From NCBI RefSeq assembly GCF_000317615.1, contig NC_019780.1:248001-312000 (forward strand): DNA of 64,000 bases, in the 5' to 3' direction. The notes beneath the pieces are model-generated. The model searched no databases and was not told the origin of the DNA. It worked only from the letters and a program-made list of their open reading frames with translations. The position numbers and the translations under genes were made by a program. Positions 43,049 to 49,079 of this stretch are shown piece after piece. The DNA comes from Dactylococcopsis salina PCC 8305 (GTDB taxonomy: Bacteria > Cyanobacteriota > Cyanobacteriia > Cyanobacteriales > Rubidibacteraceae). Position 1 is the first letter of the stretch, and the number at the start of each line of letters is the position of its first letter.

Positions 43049-43639
43049 ATGACTGCTGCTACTTCTAAATCCCTGACACTGGAAGAATTCCTGCAACTTC
43101 CCGAAACTAAACCCGCCAGCGAATTCCTCGCCGGGAAAATCATTCAAAAACCAGGCTCGAAAGGAAGACATAGCTGTTTACAGTATGAAGTTTGCAATGT
43201 TATCAATCAAGCAACAAAAAATCAAAAAATTGCCTACGCTTTTCCTGAACTGAGATGCACTTTTGCCAATCGTTCCATTGTTCCCGATATCGCTGTCTTC
43301 CGATGGCAAAACATTCCCTTCCTCTCCGATGGACAAGTTCCAGATCGATTTTCTTTCCCTCCCAACTGGGTAATTGAAATTCTATCTCCAGAACAAAAAC
43401 CGAATCAAGTGATTGGTAATATTTTGTACTGCATTGAAAATGGCAGCGAATTGGGCTGGTTAATTGATCCCGATGATCAAAGTGTTTTGGTATTCTGGCG
43501 CGATGCTCGAAGAGCGGTCGCTTCGCGACATCGCGCTCCTTCCCTGCGACAAGAAAACGACGTGCTTGCTGTCTTAGCAGAAATAAAATTAGAACTAACG
43601 GCTGATCAACTCTTTAGCTACATCAAAATGGGAAATTAA
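43049..43639 (+). CDS. Uma2 family (DUF820) putative endonuclease with a 9-residue HIP1-site insert
   Basis: 196 residues, close to the 41443 gene; the upstream 60 bp and the first 45 codons are nearly the same. It is nine residues longer because a 27-nt insert (43505-43531) splits the HIP1 site that encodes FWRDRAPSL, producing FWRDARRAVASRHRAPSL. Catalytic-region motifs (CTFANRSIVPDIAVFRWQNI, WVIEILSPEQ) are intact. It is convergent with array copy 7. Confidence 0.92.
   Translation: MTAATSKSLTLEEFLQLPETKPASEFLAGKIIQKPGSKGRHSCLQYEVCNVINQATKNQKIAYAFPELRCTFANRSIVPDIAVFRWQNIPFLSDGQVPDRFSFPPNWVIEILSPEQKPNQVIGNILYCIENGSELGWLIDPDDQSVLVFWRDARRAVASRHRAPSLRQENDVLAVLAEIKLELTADQLFSYIKMGN
43500..43534. 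repeat. 27-nt double-hairpin insert inside a HIP1 site (Uma2 copy)
   Basis: The insert 43505-43531 consists of a GCTC/GAGC hairpin (GAA loop), one G, a GTCGC/GCGAC hairpin (TTC loop) and AT. The uninterrupted site is seen in the paralogues at 41443 and 48507 (ggcgcgatcgcgct). The second stem is the same as the first stem of the DUF29 inserts. Confidence 0.85.
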
Positions 43640-43665
43640 GCCGAAAATTACCCCTAAAAACTGTT

Positions 43666-43920
43666 TTACTCCCCATATTCCTGTAAAAAAGCCAAAAAAT
43701 CCCTTAAGGCTTGTCCGTTGGCTTCGTTGGGTTCGACTTGATACCGTATTTGTAAAATAGTTCCTCGATTTTGGATTCGAGCACGGCGAGCCGCTCGTTC
43801 TCTTTCCTCAGCTCTTTCATTCTCTGCTCGTGCTGTTTCTGTCTCTTGGCGTGCTGTTTCTCGATTTCGACGGTCCCACTCAACGCCGAAAGCAACCAAC
43901 GCCACCACGAGGGCTGCCAC
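43666..43920 (-). pseudogene. Coiled-coil gene, frame A, 5'-truncated (array copy 7)
   Basis: Retains the second membrane segment (from a GTG at 43920), a very short coil (ETARAENERAEERERAARR) and the conserved tail. Homology to the other copies runs back to RFYDQQDF near 43985 but then hits a stop, where the HicAB insertion begins. The first membrane segment is lost. Frame B (43704-43988) is intact. Confidence 0.6.
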
Positions 43921-43988
43921 GGTGAGTCGGTTACTCCAGATTCGGGGTTGCTCAATTGTTGCGAGGAAGGTGAAGTCTTGTTGGTCAT
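43704..43988 (-). CDS. Overlapping frame-B coiled-coil protein (array copy 7)
   Basis: 94 residues from the ATG at 43988 (MTNKTSPSSQQ); an upstream start at 44012 would add eight residues across the insertion junction. It has the Trp patch, a short coil without 14-residue repeats, and the KIEELFYKYGIKSNP ending. This frame stays complete although frame A has lost its start here. Confidence 0.38.
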   Translation of the reverse strand: MTNKTSPSSQQLSNPESGVTDSPWQPSWWRWLLSALSGTVEIEKQHAKRQKQHEQRMKELRKENERLAVLESKIEELFYKYGIKSNPTKPTDKP

Positions 43989-44004
43989 AAAACCTCTGAA
44001 GGTA

Positions 44005-44337
44005 TCAAGCACGAGCTAATTTAGTGTTTATATGGCGATTTAGGCTTACATTCTGCTCAGCAGCTTCAATTACAAGCTGACGATGTAACTGTGGAGTTGC
44101 ACGAACTTGAAATTTTCCACTGTATTCTCCATTGGCTATAGGCTCCGGAGGGGTTTCTCCCTTTGCTTCCATATCTGATACTACATCTGCCACTAATTCA
44201 GAGATTCCTTTTAGAGCATCTACCTGGTTTTCATCCAAGCATGAAAGGCTTGGAAACTCAGCGCAAAGACCTACAAATTCCTCATCTTCTGGCGACCAAG
44301 TTATTCTATAGGTATAGTTTTTAGGGTCTATCATCAT
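44005..44337 (-). CDS. HicB-like antitoxin with C-terminal DNA-binding helix
   Basis: 110 residues. The N-terminal HicB fold (YTYRITWSPEDEEFVGLCAE, FPSLSCLDENQVDALKGI) is followed by a ribbon-helix-helix-type C terminus (GKFQVRATPQLHRQLVIEAA, SLNRHINTKLA). It should bind HicA and repress the operon. It overlaps the hicA-like gene by 17 bp. The pair sits between coiled-coil copies 7 and 6 and truncates the former. Confidence 0.88.
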   Translation of the reverse strand: MMIDPKNYTYRITWSPEDEEFVGLCAEFPSLSCLDENQVDALKGISELVADVVSDMEAKGETPPEPIANGEYSGKFQVRATPQLHRQLVIEAAEQNVSLNRHINTKLARA

Positions 44338-44578
44338 CCATTTCCTCCTTTTTCTTTATAGCTTCTAGAGCTTTCCTAACCTGATAGGGTTTAGCCATCC
44401 CATTTTTGTTTTGGATGTTAACCCGAGGGTCTCCAGGCCAAGGTGTTTGATAGATAAGATGGCTCCCTCTTTGCCTAGGAAGACCAAAATAATGCTCGCA
44501 AACTTTAGCTAGCTCGTGAAACTTGACATTTTTTGGATTTCTTTCTATCTTTTCGAGTATTTTTTTTACACTAGGCAT
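44321..44578 (-). CDS. HicA-like toxin
   Basis: 85 residues: MPSVKKILEKIERNPKNVKF, then FGLPRQRGSHLIYQTPWPGD with the catalytic-type His, and GMAKPYQVRKALEAI. Predicted mRNA interferase. It is transcribed first and the antitoxin second, the classic hicAB order. Confidence 0.87.
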   Translation of the reverse strand: MPSVKKILEKIERNPKNVKFHELAKVCEHYFGLPRQRGSHLIYQTPWPGDPRVNIQNKNGMAKPYQVRKALEAIKKKEEMDDDRP

Positions 44579-44620
44579 TCGACTAATTTTATTATAGTAT
44601 CATTAATAATACTAGTCAAC

Positions 44621-44675
44621 GAAAACGTGCCTTCTGTCTTAGCAGAGATAGAATTAGAACTAACGGCTGACAACT
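44621..44675 (+). pseudogene. 3' relic of a Uma2 gene
   Basis: It matches the last ~50 bp of the Uma2 genes at 41443 and 43049 (gtcttagcagagatagaatt, aactaacggctga), directly followed by the 3' end of array copy 6. The Uma2/coiled-coil convergent junction is therefore present three times. Confidence 0.75.
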
Positions 44676-44678
44676 GTT

Positions 44679-45185
44679 TTACTCCCCATATTCCTGCAAG
44701 AAAGCCAAGAAATCTCTTAAGGCTTGTCCGTTGGCTTCGTTGGGTTCGACTTGATACCGTATTTGTAAAATAGTTCCTTGATTTTGGATTCGAGTACGGC
44801 GAGCCGATCGTTCTCTTTCCTCAGCTGCTCGTTCTCTTTCCTCGTCTGCTGCGCGATCGCGCTGTATTTCTCGCTGTCTTCTCTCAACTCTTTCATTCTC
44901 TGTTCGTGCTGCTTCTGCGCTTCTTCTTCTTTCTGATTCTGCTTCGCGTGCTGTTTCTCGATTTCGACGGTCCCACTCAACGCCGAAAGCAACCAGCGCC
45001 ACCACGAAGGCTGCCACAGTGAGTCGGTTACTCGCCTCTCGGGGTTGTTCAATTGTTGCGAGGAAGGTGAAGTCTTGTTGGTCATAAAACCTCAGAAACG
45101 CGACAGCAATGGTTAGTACACTTAAAAGGGTACTGGGTAATAGCGAGAGAAAATTTAACCAAATTTTTCTTTGGGGTGACTCCAT
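44679..45185 (-). CDS. Membrane-anchored coiled-coil protein, frame A (array copy 6)
   Basis: 168 residues, MESPQRKIWLNFLSLLPSTL start, two membrane segments, a coil of medium length lacking full 14-residue repeats (QRDRAADEERERAAEERERS) and the conserved ILQIRYQVEPNEAN tail. It lies 97 bp behind the stop of copy 5. Confidence 0.62.
   Translation of the reverse strand: MESPQRKIWLNFLSLLPSTLLSVLTIAVAFLRFYDQQDFTFLATIEQPREASNRLTVAAFVVALVAFGVEWDRRNRETAREAESERRRSAEAARTENERVERRQREIQRDRAADEERERAAEERERSARRTRIQNQGTILQIRYQVEPNEANGQALRDFLAFLQEYGE
44717..45085 (-). CDS. Overlapping frame-B coiled-coil protein (array copy 6)
   Basis: 122 residues, MTNKTSPSSQQLNNPERRVT start, Trp patch, coil KEEEAQKQHEQRMKELRED and the KIKELFYKYGIKSNP end. 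It starts 100 nt inside frame A and stops 38 nt before its end. Confidence 0.38.
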   Translation of the reverse strand: MTNKTSPSSQQLNNPERRVTDSLWQPSWWRWLLSALSGTVEIEKQHAKQNQKEEEAQKQHEQRMKELREDSEKYSAIAQQTRKENEQLRKENDRLAVLESKIKELFYKYGIKSNPTKPTDKP

Positions 45186-45282
45186 TTTAGCAGACTTTCT
45201 ACTAAGTTCGGCTTCATTGTCCCATTCCCTTGCTGAAAAGAGAAGGCTTGAACTTGATGGGACACAAAGCTCTCAGTTAGAA

Positions 45283-45768
45283 TCACTCCCCAGATTCCTG
45301 TAAAAAAGCCAAAAAATCCCTTAAGGCTTGTCCGTTGGCTTCGTTGGGTTCGAGTTGATACCGTATTTGTAGAACAGTTCCTTGATTTTGGATTCGAGTA
45401 CGGCGAGCCGATCGTTCTCTTTCTTCAGCTGCTCGGTTTCGCTCTCGATTTGCTCGTTCTCTTTCCTCAGCTGCTGCGCGATCGCGCTGTATTTCTCGCT
45501 GTCTTCTCTCAACTCTTTCATTCTCTGTGCGTGCTGTTTCTCGATTTCGACGGTCCCACTCAACGCCGAAAGTAACCAACGCCACCACGAGGGCTGCCAA
45601 GGTGAGTCGGTTACTCCAGACTCTGGGTTGCTCAATTGTTGCGAGGAAGGTGAAATCTTGTTGGTCATAAAACCTCAGAAACGCGACAGCAATGGTTAGT
45701 ACACTTAAAAGGGTACTGGGTAATAGCGAGAGAAAATTTAACCAAATTTTTCTTTGGGGTGACTCCAT
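45283..45768 (-). CDS. Membrane-anchored coiled-coil protein, frame A (array copy 5)
   Basis: 161 residues from the ATG at 45768, which aligns with MESPQRKIW of the other copies; the frame is open 24 codons further upstream from a TTG. One 14-residue coil repeat. The tail reads TVLQIRYQLEPNEAN and ends QESGE, as in the copy 8 relic. Confidence 0.62.
   Translation of the reverse strand: MESPQRKIWLNFLSLLPSTLLSVLTIAVAFLRFYDQQDFTFLATIEQPRVWSNRLTLAALVVALVTFGVEWDRRNRETARTENERVERRQREIQRDRAAAEERERANRERNRAAEERERSARRTRIQNQGTVLQIRYQLEPNEANGQALRDFLAFLQESGE
45321..45668 (-). CDS. Overlapping frame-B coiled-coil protein (array copy 5)
   Basis: 115 residues, MTNKISPSSQQLSNPESGVT start, Trp patch, one KENEQIESETEQLK repeat, and the usual KIKELFYKYGINSNP end. 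Same offsets to frame A (100 nt and 38 nt) as in other copies. Confidence 0.38.
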   Translation of the reverse strand: MTNKISPSSQQLSNPESGVTDSPWQPSWWRWLLSALSGTVEIEKQHAQRMKELREDSEKYSAIAQQLRKENEQIESETEQLKKENDRLAVLESKIKELFYKYGINSNPTKPTDKP

Positions 45769-45865
45769 GCTAGCAGACTTTCTACTAAGTTCGGCTTCAT
45801 TGTCCCATTTCCTTGCTGAAAAAGAAAGGCTTGAACTCAATGGGACACAAAGCTCTCAGTTAGAA

Positions 45866-46408
45866 TCACTCCCCATATTCCTCCAAAAAAGCCAAAAAAT
45901 TCCTTAAGGCTTGTCCGTTGGCTTCGTTGGGTTCGACTTGATACCGTATTTGTAAAATAGTTCCTCGATTTTGGATTCGAGTACGGCGAGCCGCTCGTTC
46001 TCTTTCCTCAGCTGCTCGGTTTCGCTCTCGATTTGCTCGTTCTCTTTCCTCAGCTGCTGCGCGATCGCGCTGTATTTCTCCCTGTCTTCTCTCAACTCTT
46101 TCATTCTCTGTTCGTGTTGCTTCTTCGCGTCTTCTTCTCTCCTCATCGCCTCTTCTCTGGTCATCTTCAGCCAAGCGATTTGTTTCTCGGTTTCGACGGT
46201 TCCACTCAACGCTGAAATTAACCACTGCCACCAAGAGGGCCGCCACAGTGAGTCGGTTGCTCCAGAGTCTTGGTTCTCTAATTTGTCCGAGGATTGTGAA
46301 ATCTTGTTCATCATAAAAACGTAGAAAAGCGACAGTAATAGTCAGAAGAGTTAAAAGCGTTCCTGGTAAAAGGGCAAGGAAATTCTGCCATGGAGATGAT
46401 GTTTTCAT
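45866..46408 (-). CDS. Membrane-anchored coiled-coil protein, frame A (divergent array copy 4)
   Basis: 180 residues and the most diverged copy: MKTSSPWQNFLALLPGTLLT start and QIREPRLWSNRLTVAALLVA second segment. The coil has an extra Asp/Glu/Arg stretch (LAEDDQRRGDEERRRREEA) before one standard 14-residue repeat. The tail is conserved (RYQVEPNEAN, FLAFLEEYGE). The spacer to copy 3 is 43 bp rather than 97. It is useful for measuring selection in the two frames. Confidence 0.62.
   Translation of the reverse strand: MKTSSPWQNFLALLPGTLLTLLTITVAFLRFYDEQDFTILGQIREPRLWSNRLTVAALLVAVVNFSVEWNRRNRETNRLAEDDQRRGDEERRRREEATRTENERVERRQGEIQRDRAAAEERERANRERNRAAEERERAARRTRIQNRGTILQIRYQVEPNEANGQALRNFLAFLEEYGE
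45904..46314 (-). CDS. Overlapping frame-B coiled-coil protein (divergent array copy 4)
   Basis: 136 residues, MMNKISQSSDKLENQDSGAT start, PSWWQWLISALSGTVE patch, coil with MTREEAMRREEDAKKQ and the standard repeat, KIEELFYKYGIKSNP end. It stays open despite the divergence; its start is 94 nt into frame A, and the GAGG box of other copies is absent. Confidence 0.38.
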   Translation of the reverse strand: MMNKISQSSDKLENQDSGATDSLWRPSWWQWLISALSGTVETEKQIAWLKMTREEAMRREEDAKKQHEQRMKELREDREKYSAIAQQLRKENEQIESETEQLRKENERLAVLESKIEELFYKYGIKSNPTKPTDKP

Positions 46409-46451
46409 TGTAAATGATTAGAGCGAATCAGGTCTTATTTTACCTTGATTC

Positions 46452-47021
46452 CTAATCCCCATATTCCTGCAAAAAAGCCAAAAAATTCCTTAAGGCTTGT
46501 CCGTTGGCTTCGTTGGGTTCGATTTGATACCGTATTTGTAGAATAGCTCCTCGATTTTGGATTCGAGCACGGCGAGCCGCTCGTTCTCTTTCCTCAGCTG
46601 CTCGGTTTCGCTCTCGATTTGCTCGTTCTCTTTCCTCAGCTGCTCGGTTTCGCTCTTGATTTGCTCGTTCTCTTTCCTCAGCTGCTCGGTTTCGCTCTCG
46701 ATTTGCTCGTTCTCTTTCCTCAGCTGCTGCGCGATCGCGCTGTATTTCTCGCTGTCTTCTCTCAACTCTTTCATTCTCTGTGCGTGCTGTTTCTCGATTT
46801 CGACGGTCCCACTCAACGCCGAAAGTAACCAACGCCACCACGAGGGCTGCCAAGGTGAGTCGGTTACTCCAGACTCTGGGTTGCTCAATTGTTGCGAGGA
46901 AGGTGAAATCTTGTTGGTCATAAAACCTCAGAAACGCGACGGCAATGGTTAGTACACTTAAAAGGGTACTAGGTAATAGCGAGAGAAAATTTAACCAAAT
47001 TTTTCTTTGGGGTGACTCCAT
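46452..47021 (-). CDS. Membrane-anchored coiled-coil protein, frame A (array copy 3)
   Basis: 189 residues with the longest run of coil repeats: three consecutive 14-residue units of the type RAAEERERANRERN. It has the standard MESPQRKIW start, two membrane segments and the AILQIRYQIEPNEAN tail. It lies 97 bp behind the stop of copy 2. Confidence 0.63.
   Translation of the reverse strand: MESPQRKIWLNFLSLLPSTLLSVLTIAVAFLRFYDQQDFTFLATIEQPRVWSNRLTLAALVVALVTFGVEWDRRNRETARTENERVERRQREIQRDRAAAEERERANRERNRAAEERERANQERNRAAEERERANRERNRAAEERERAARRARIQNRGAILQIRYQIEPNEANGQALRNFLAFLQEYGD
46490..46921 (-). CDS. Overlapping frame-B coiled-coil protein (array copy 3)
   Basis: 143 residues, MTNKISPSSQQLSNPESGVT start. 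Three consecutive 14-residue repeats (KENEQIESETEQLR type), i.e. six heptads, then KIEELFYKYGIKSNP. Confidence 0.4.
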   Translation of the reverse strand: MTNKISPSSQQLSNPESGVTDSPWQPSWWRWLLSALSGTVEIEKQHAQRMKELREDSEKYSAIAQQLRKENEQIESETEQLRKENEQIKSETEQLRKENEQIESETEQLRKENERLAVLESKIEELFYKYGIKSNPTKPTDKP

Positions 47022-47118
47022 TTTAGCAGACTTTCTACTAAGTTCGGCTTCATTGTCCCATTCCCTTGCTGAAAAAGAAAGGCTTGAACTCGATGGGACA
47101 CAAAGCTCTCAGTTAGAA

Positions 47119-47562
47119 TTACTCCCCATATTCCTGCAAAAAAGCCAAAAAATCCCTTAAGGCTTGTCCGTTGGCTTCGTTGGGTTCGATTTGATACCGT
47201 ATTTGTAGAATAGTTCCTCGATTTTGGATTCGAGCACGGCGAGCCGCTCGTTCTCTTTCTTCAGCTGCTCGTTCTCTTTCCTCAGCTCTTTCATTCTCTG
47301 CTCGTGCTGTTTCTGCCTCTTGGCGTGCTGTTTCTCGATTTCGACGGTCCCACTCAACGCCGAAAGCAACCAGCGCCACCACGAGGGCTGCCACGGTGAG
47401 TCGGTTGCTCGCCTCTCGGGGTTGTTCGATGATTGCGAGGAAGGTGAAGTCTTCTTGGTCATAAAACCTCAGAAACGCGACAGCAATGGTTAGTACACTT
47501 AAAAGGGTACTGGGTAATAGCGAGAGAAAATTTAACCAAATTTTTCTTTGGGGTAGCTCCAT
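47119..47562 (-). CDS. Membrane-anchored coiled-coil protein, frame A (array copy 2)
   Basis: 147 residues, MELPQRKIWLNFLSLLPSTL start, two membrane segments, a short coil (QEAETARAENERAEERERAA) without full repeats, and the conserved tail. It lies 97 bp behind the stop of copy 1. Confidence 0.62.
   Translation of the reverse strand: MELPQRKIWLNFLSLLPSTLLSVLTIAVAFLRFYDQEDFTFLAIIEQPREASNRLTVAALVVALVAFGVEWDRRNRETARQEAETARAENERAEERERAAEERERAARRARIQNRGTILQIRYQIEPNEANGQALRDFLAFLQEYGE
47157..47462 (-). CDS. Overlapping frame-B coiled-coil protein (array copy 2)
   Basis: 101 residues, MTKKTSPSSQSSNNPERRAT start, Trp patch, short coil and the KIEELFYKYGIKSNP end; same offsets to frame A as in other copies. 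Confidence 0.38.
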   Translation of the reverse strand: MTKKTSPSSQSSNNPERRATDSPWQPSWWRWLLSALSGTVEIEKQHAKRQKQHEQRMKELRKENEQLKKENERLAVLESKIEELFYKYGIKSNPTKPTDKP

Positions 47563-47659
47563 TCTAGCAGAGTATCTACTAAGTTCGGCTTTATTGTCCC
47601 ATTCCCTTGCTTAAAAGGAAAGGTTTGAACTTGATGGGACACAAAGCTCTCAGTTAGAA

Positions 47660-48124
47660 TCACTCCCCATATTCCTGCAAGAAAGCCAAAAAATTCCTTA
47701 AGGCTTGTCCGTTGGCTTCGTTGGGTTCGATTTGATACCGTATTTGTAGAATAGCTCCTCGATTTTGGATTCGAGCACGGCGAGCCGCTCGTTCTCTTTC
47801 CTCGTCTGCTGCGCGATCGCGCTGTATTTCTCGCTGTCTTCTCTCAATTCTTTCATTATCTGCTCGTGCTGTTTCTGCCTCTTGGCGTGCTGTTTCTCGA
47901 TTTCGACGGTCCCACTCAACGCCGAAAGCAACCAACGCCACCACGAGGGCTGCCACGGTGAGTTGGTTACTCGCCTCTCTGGGTTGCTCAATTGTTGCGA
48001 GGAAGGTGAAATCTTGTTGGTCATAAAACCTCAGAAACGCGACGGCAATGGTTAGTACGCTTAAAAGGGTACTGGGTAATAGCGAGAGAAAGTTTAACCA
48101 AATTTTTCTTTGGGGTGACTCAAT
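47660..48124 (-). CDS. Coiled-coil protein, frame A, start codon changed to ATT (array copy 1)
   Basis: The frame is open over all 154 codons and aligns end to end with other copies, but the first codon is ATT instead of ATG (IESPQRKIWLNFL). Translation would need the rare ATT start or the GTG at 47956, which loses the first membrane segment. It is the 5'-most copy of the array in the direction of transcription. The coil is short. Confidence 0.5.
   Translation of the reverse strand: MESPQRKIWLNFLSLLPSTLLSVLTIAVAFLRFYDQQDFTFLATIEQPREASNQLTVAALVVALVAFGVEWDRRNRETARQEAETARADNERIERRQREIQRDRAADEERERAARRARIQNRGAILQIRYQIEPNEANGQALRNFLAFLQEYGE
47698..48024 (-). CDS. Overlapping frame-B coiled-coil protein (array copy 1)
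   Basis: 108 residues, MTNKISPSSQQLSNPERRVT start with the ATG and GAGG box intact although frame A has lost its ATG. Short coil, KIEELFYKYGIKSNP end. Confidence 0.4.
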   Translation of the reverse strand: MTNKISPSSQQLSNPERRVTNSPWQPSWWRWLLSALSGTVEIEKQHAKRQKQHEQIMKELREDSEKYSAIAQQTRKENERLAVLESKIEELFYKYGIKSNPTKPTDKP

Positions 48125-48284
48125 TCTAGCAGAGTATCTACTAAGTTCGGCTTCATTGTCCCATTCCCTTGCTGAAAAAGAAAGCCAAGTCTTAGCGGCG
48201 TTATGCTAATTTTAAGGGGATAGCAAAATGATAATCATCGCTAATATCAGTGTTCATTGATTCAAAAATTTTTGCCACGCTCGA

Positions 48285-48455
48285 AGCAAGGGAGCAATGG
48301 GAGACAAGGGAGACAAGGGAGACAAGGGAGATAAGGGAGCGATTTTTCTCCCCCATCTTCCCCATCTCCCCCATCTCCCCCATCTTCCCCATCTTCCCCA
48401 TCTTGCCTTTTACCTTTTGCCTTTTGCCTCTTGCCTTTTGCCTTACTACAAGAAA
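48285..48455. repeat. Low-complexity 9-bp and 7-bp repeats
   Basis: Four to five GGGAGACAA-type 9-mers, then about seven CCCCATCTT/CCCCATCTC 9-mers, then TTGCCTT(T) heptamers. This is strand-biased purine/pyrimidine sequence. Open frames through it (for example GEMGEMGKMG on the reverse strand) are repeat artefacts. The rest of 48125-48506 shows no gene. Confidence 0.85.
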
Positions 48456-48506
48456 AACATGAACTTTTTCAGCAAACCCTAGTTAGTTTGCTCCTTTGAA
48501 TTAATT

Positions 48507-49076
48507 ATGGCAGTTACAACCGCATCAAAACCCCTTACCCTAGAAGAGTTCCTGAAGTGTCCCGAAACTAAACCAGCGATCAGTGAGTTTATAGCAGGAG
48601 AAATTATTCAAAAGCCAATGCCGAAAGGAAGACACAGTTGTTTACAGTATGAAACTTGTCATGTAATTAATCAGGTGACAAAAAAACAAAAAATTGCTTA
48701 TGCGTTTCCCGAACTTAGATGTAGTTTTGGGAATCGATCGCTCGTCCCTGATATCGCTGTCTTCCGTTGGGATAATATTCCGTTTCTAAATAATGGCGAA
48801 GTACCCGATCGATTTTCTCTCCCTCCTAACTGGGTGATTGAGATTCTATCTCCAGAACAAAAACCGAATCAGGTGATTGGAAACATTTTGTACTGTATCG
48901 AAAAGGGGAGCGAGTTGGGTTGGTTTATTGACCCTGATGATCACAGTATTTTAGTATTTTGGCGCGATCGCGCTCCTAGTCTTCAACAGGAAAATGATTC
49001 TCTCCCCCTCCTGTCTGGAATCGAATTAGAACTAACAGTGGATCAGCTATTTAGCTGGCTGAAAATGGGAATTTAA
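48507..49076 (+). CDS. Uma2 family (DUF820) putative endonuclease
   Basis: 189 residues, third close paralogue of the 41443 and 43049 genes (MAVTTASKPLTLEEFLKCPE; CSFGNRSLVPDIAVFRWDNI; WVIEILSPEQ; GWFIDPDDHSILVFW). The HIP1 site in FWRDRAPSL is uninterrupted here. It ends three bases before the ATG of the YdcF-like gene, so the two are co-transcribed. Confidence 0.92.
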   Translation: MAVTTASKPLTLEEFLKCPETKPAISEFIAGEIIQKPMPKGRHSCLQYETCHVINQVTKKQKIAYAFPELRCSFGNRSLVPDIAVFRWDNIPFLNNGEVPDRFSLPPNWVIEILSPEQKPNQVIGNILYCIEKGSELGWFIDPDDHSILVFWRDRAPSLQQENDSLPLLSGIELELTVDQLFSWLKMGI

Positions 49077-49079
49077 GTA

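Noticed and set aside
42138-47500. Forward-strand open frames opposite the coiled-coil genes (Ser/Phe/Cys/Leu-rich)
   Set aside because: They are the complement of Glu/Arg/Gln-rich coil codons, have extreme composition and no ribosome binding sites. They appear only because the repeat lacks stops in several frames.
48201-48482. Small proteins made of MGKMGEMG or HLPHLPHLP repeats
   Set aside because: Translations of simple 9-bp and 7-bp repeats with no conserved start or non-repetitive domain.
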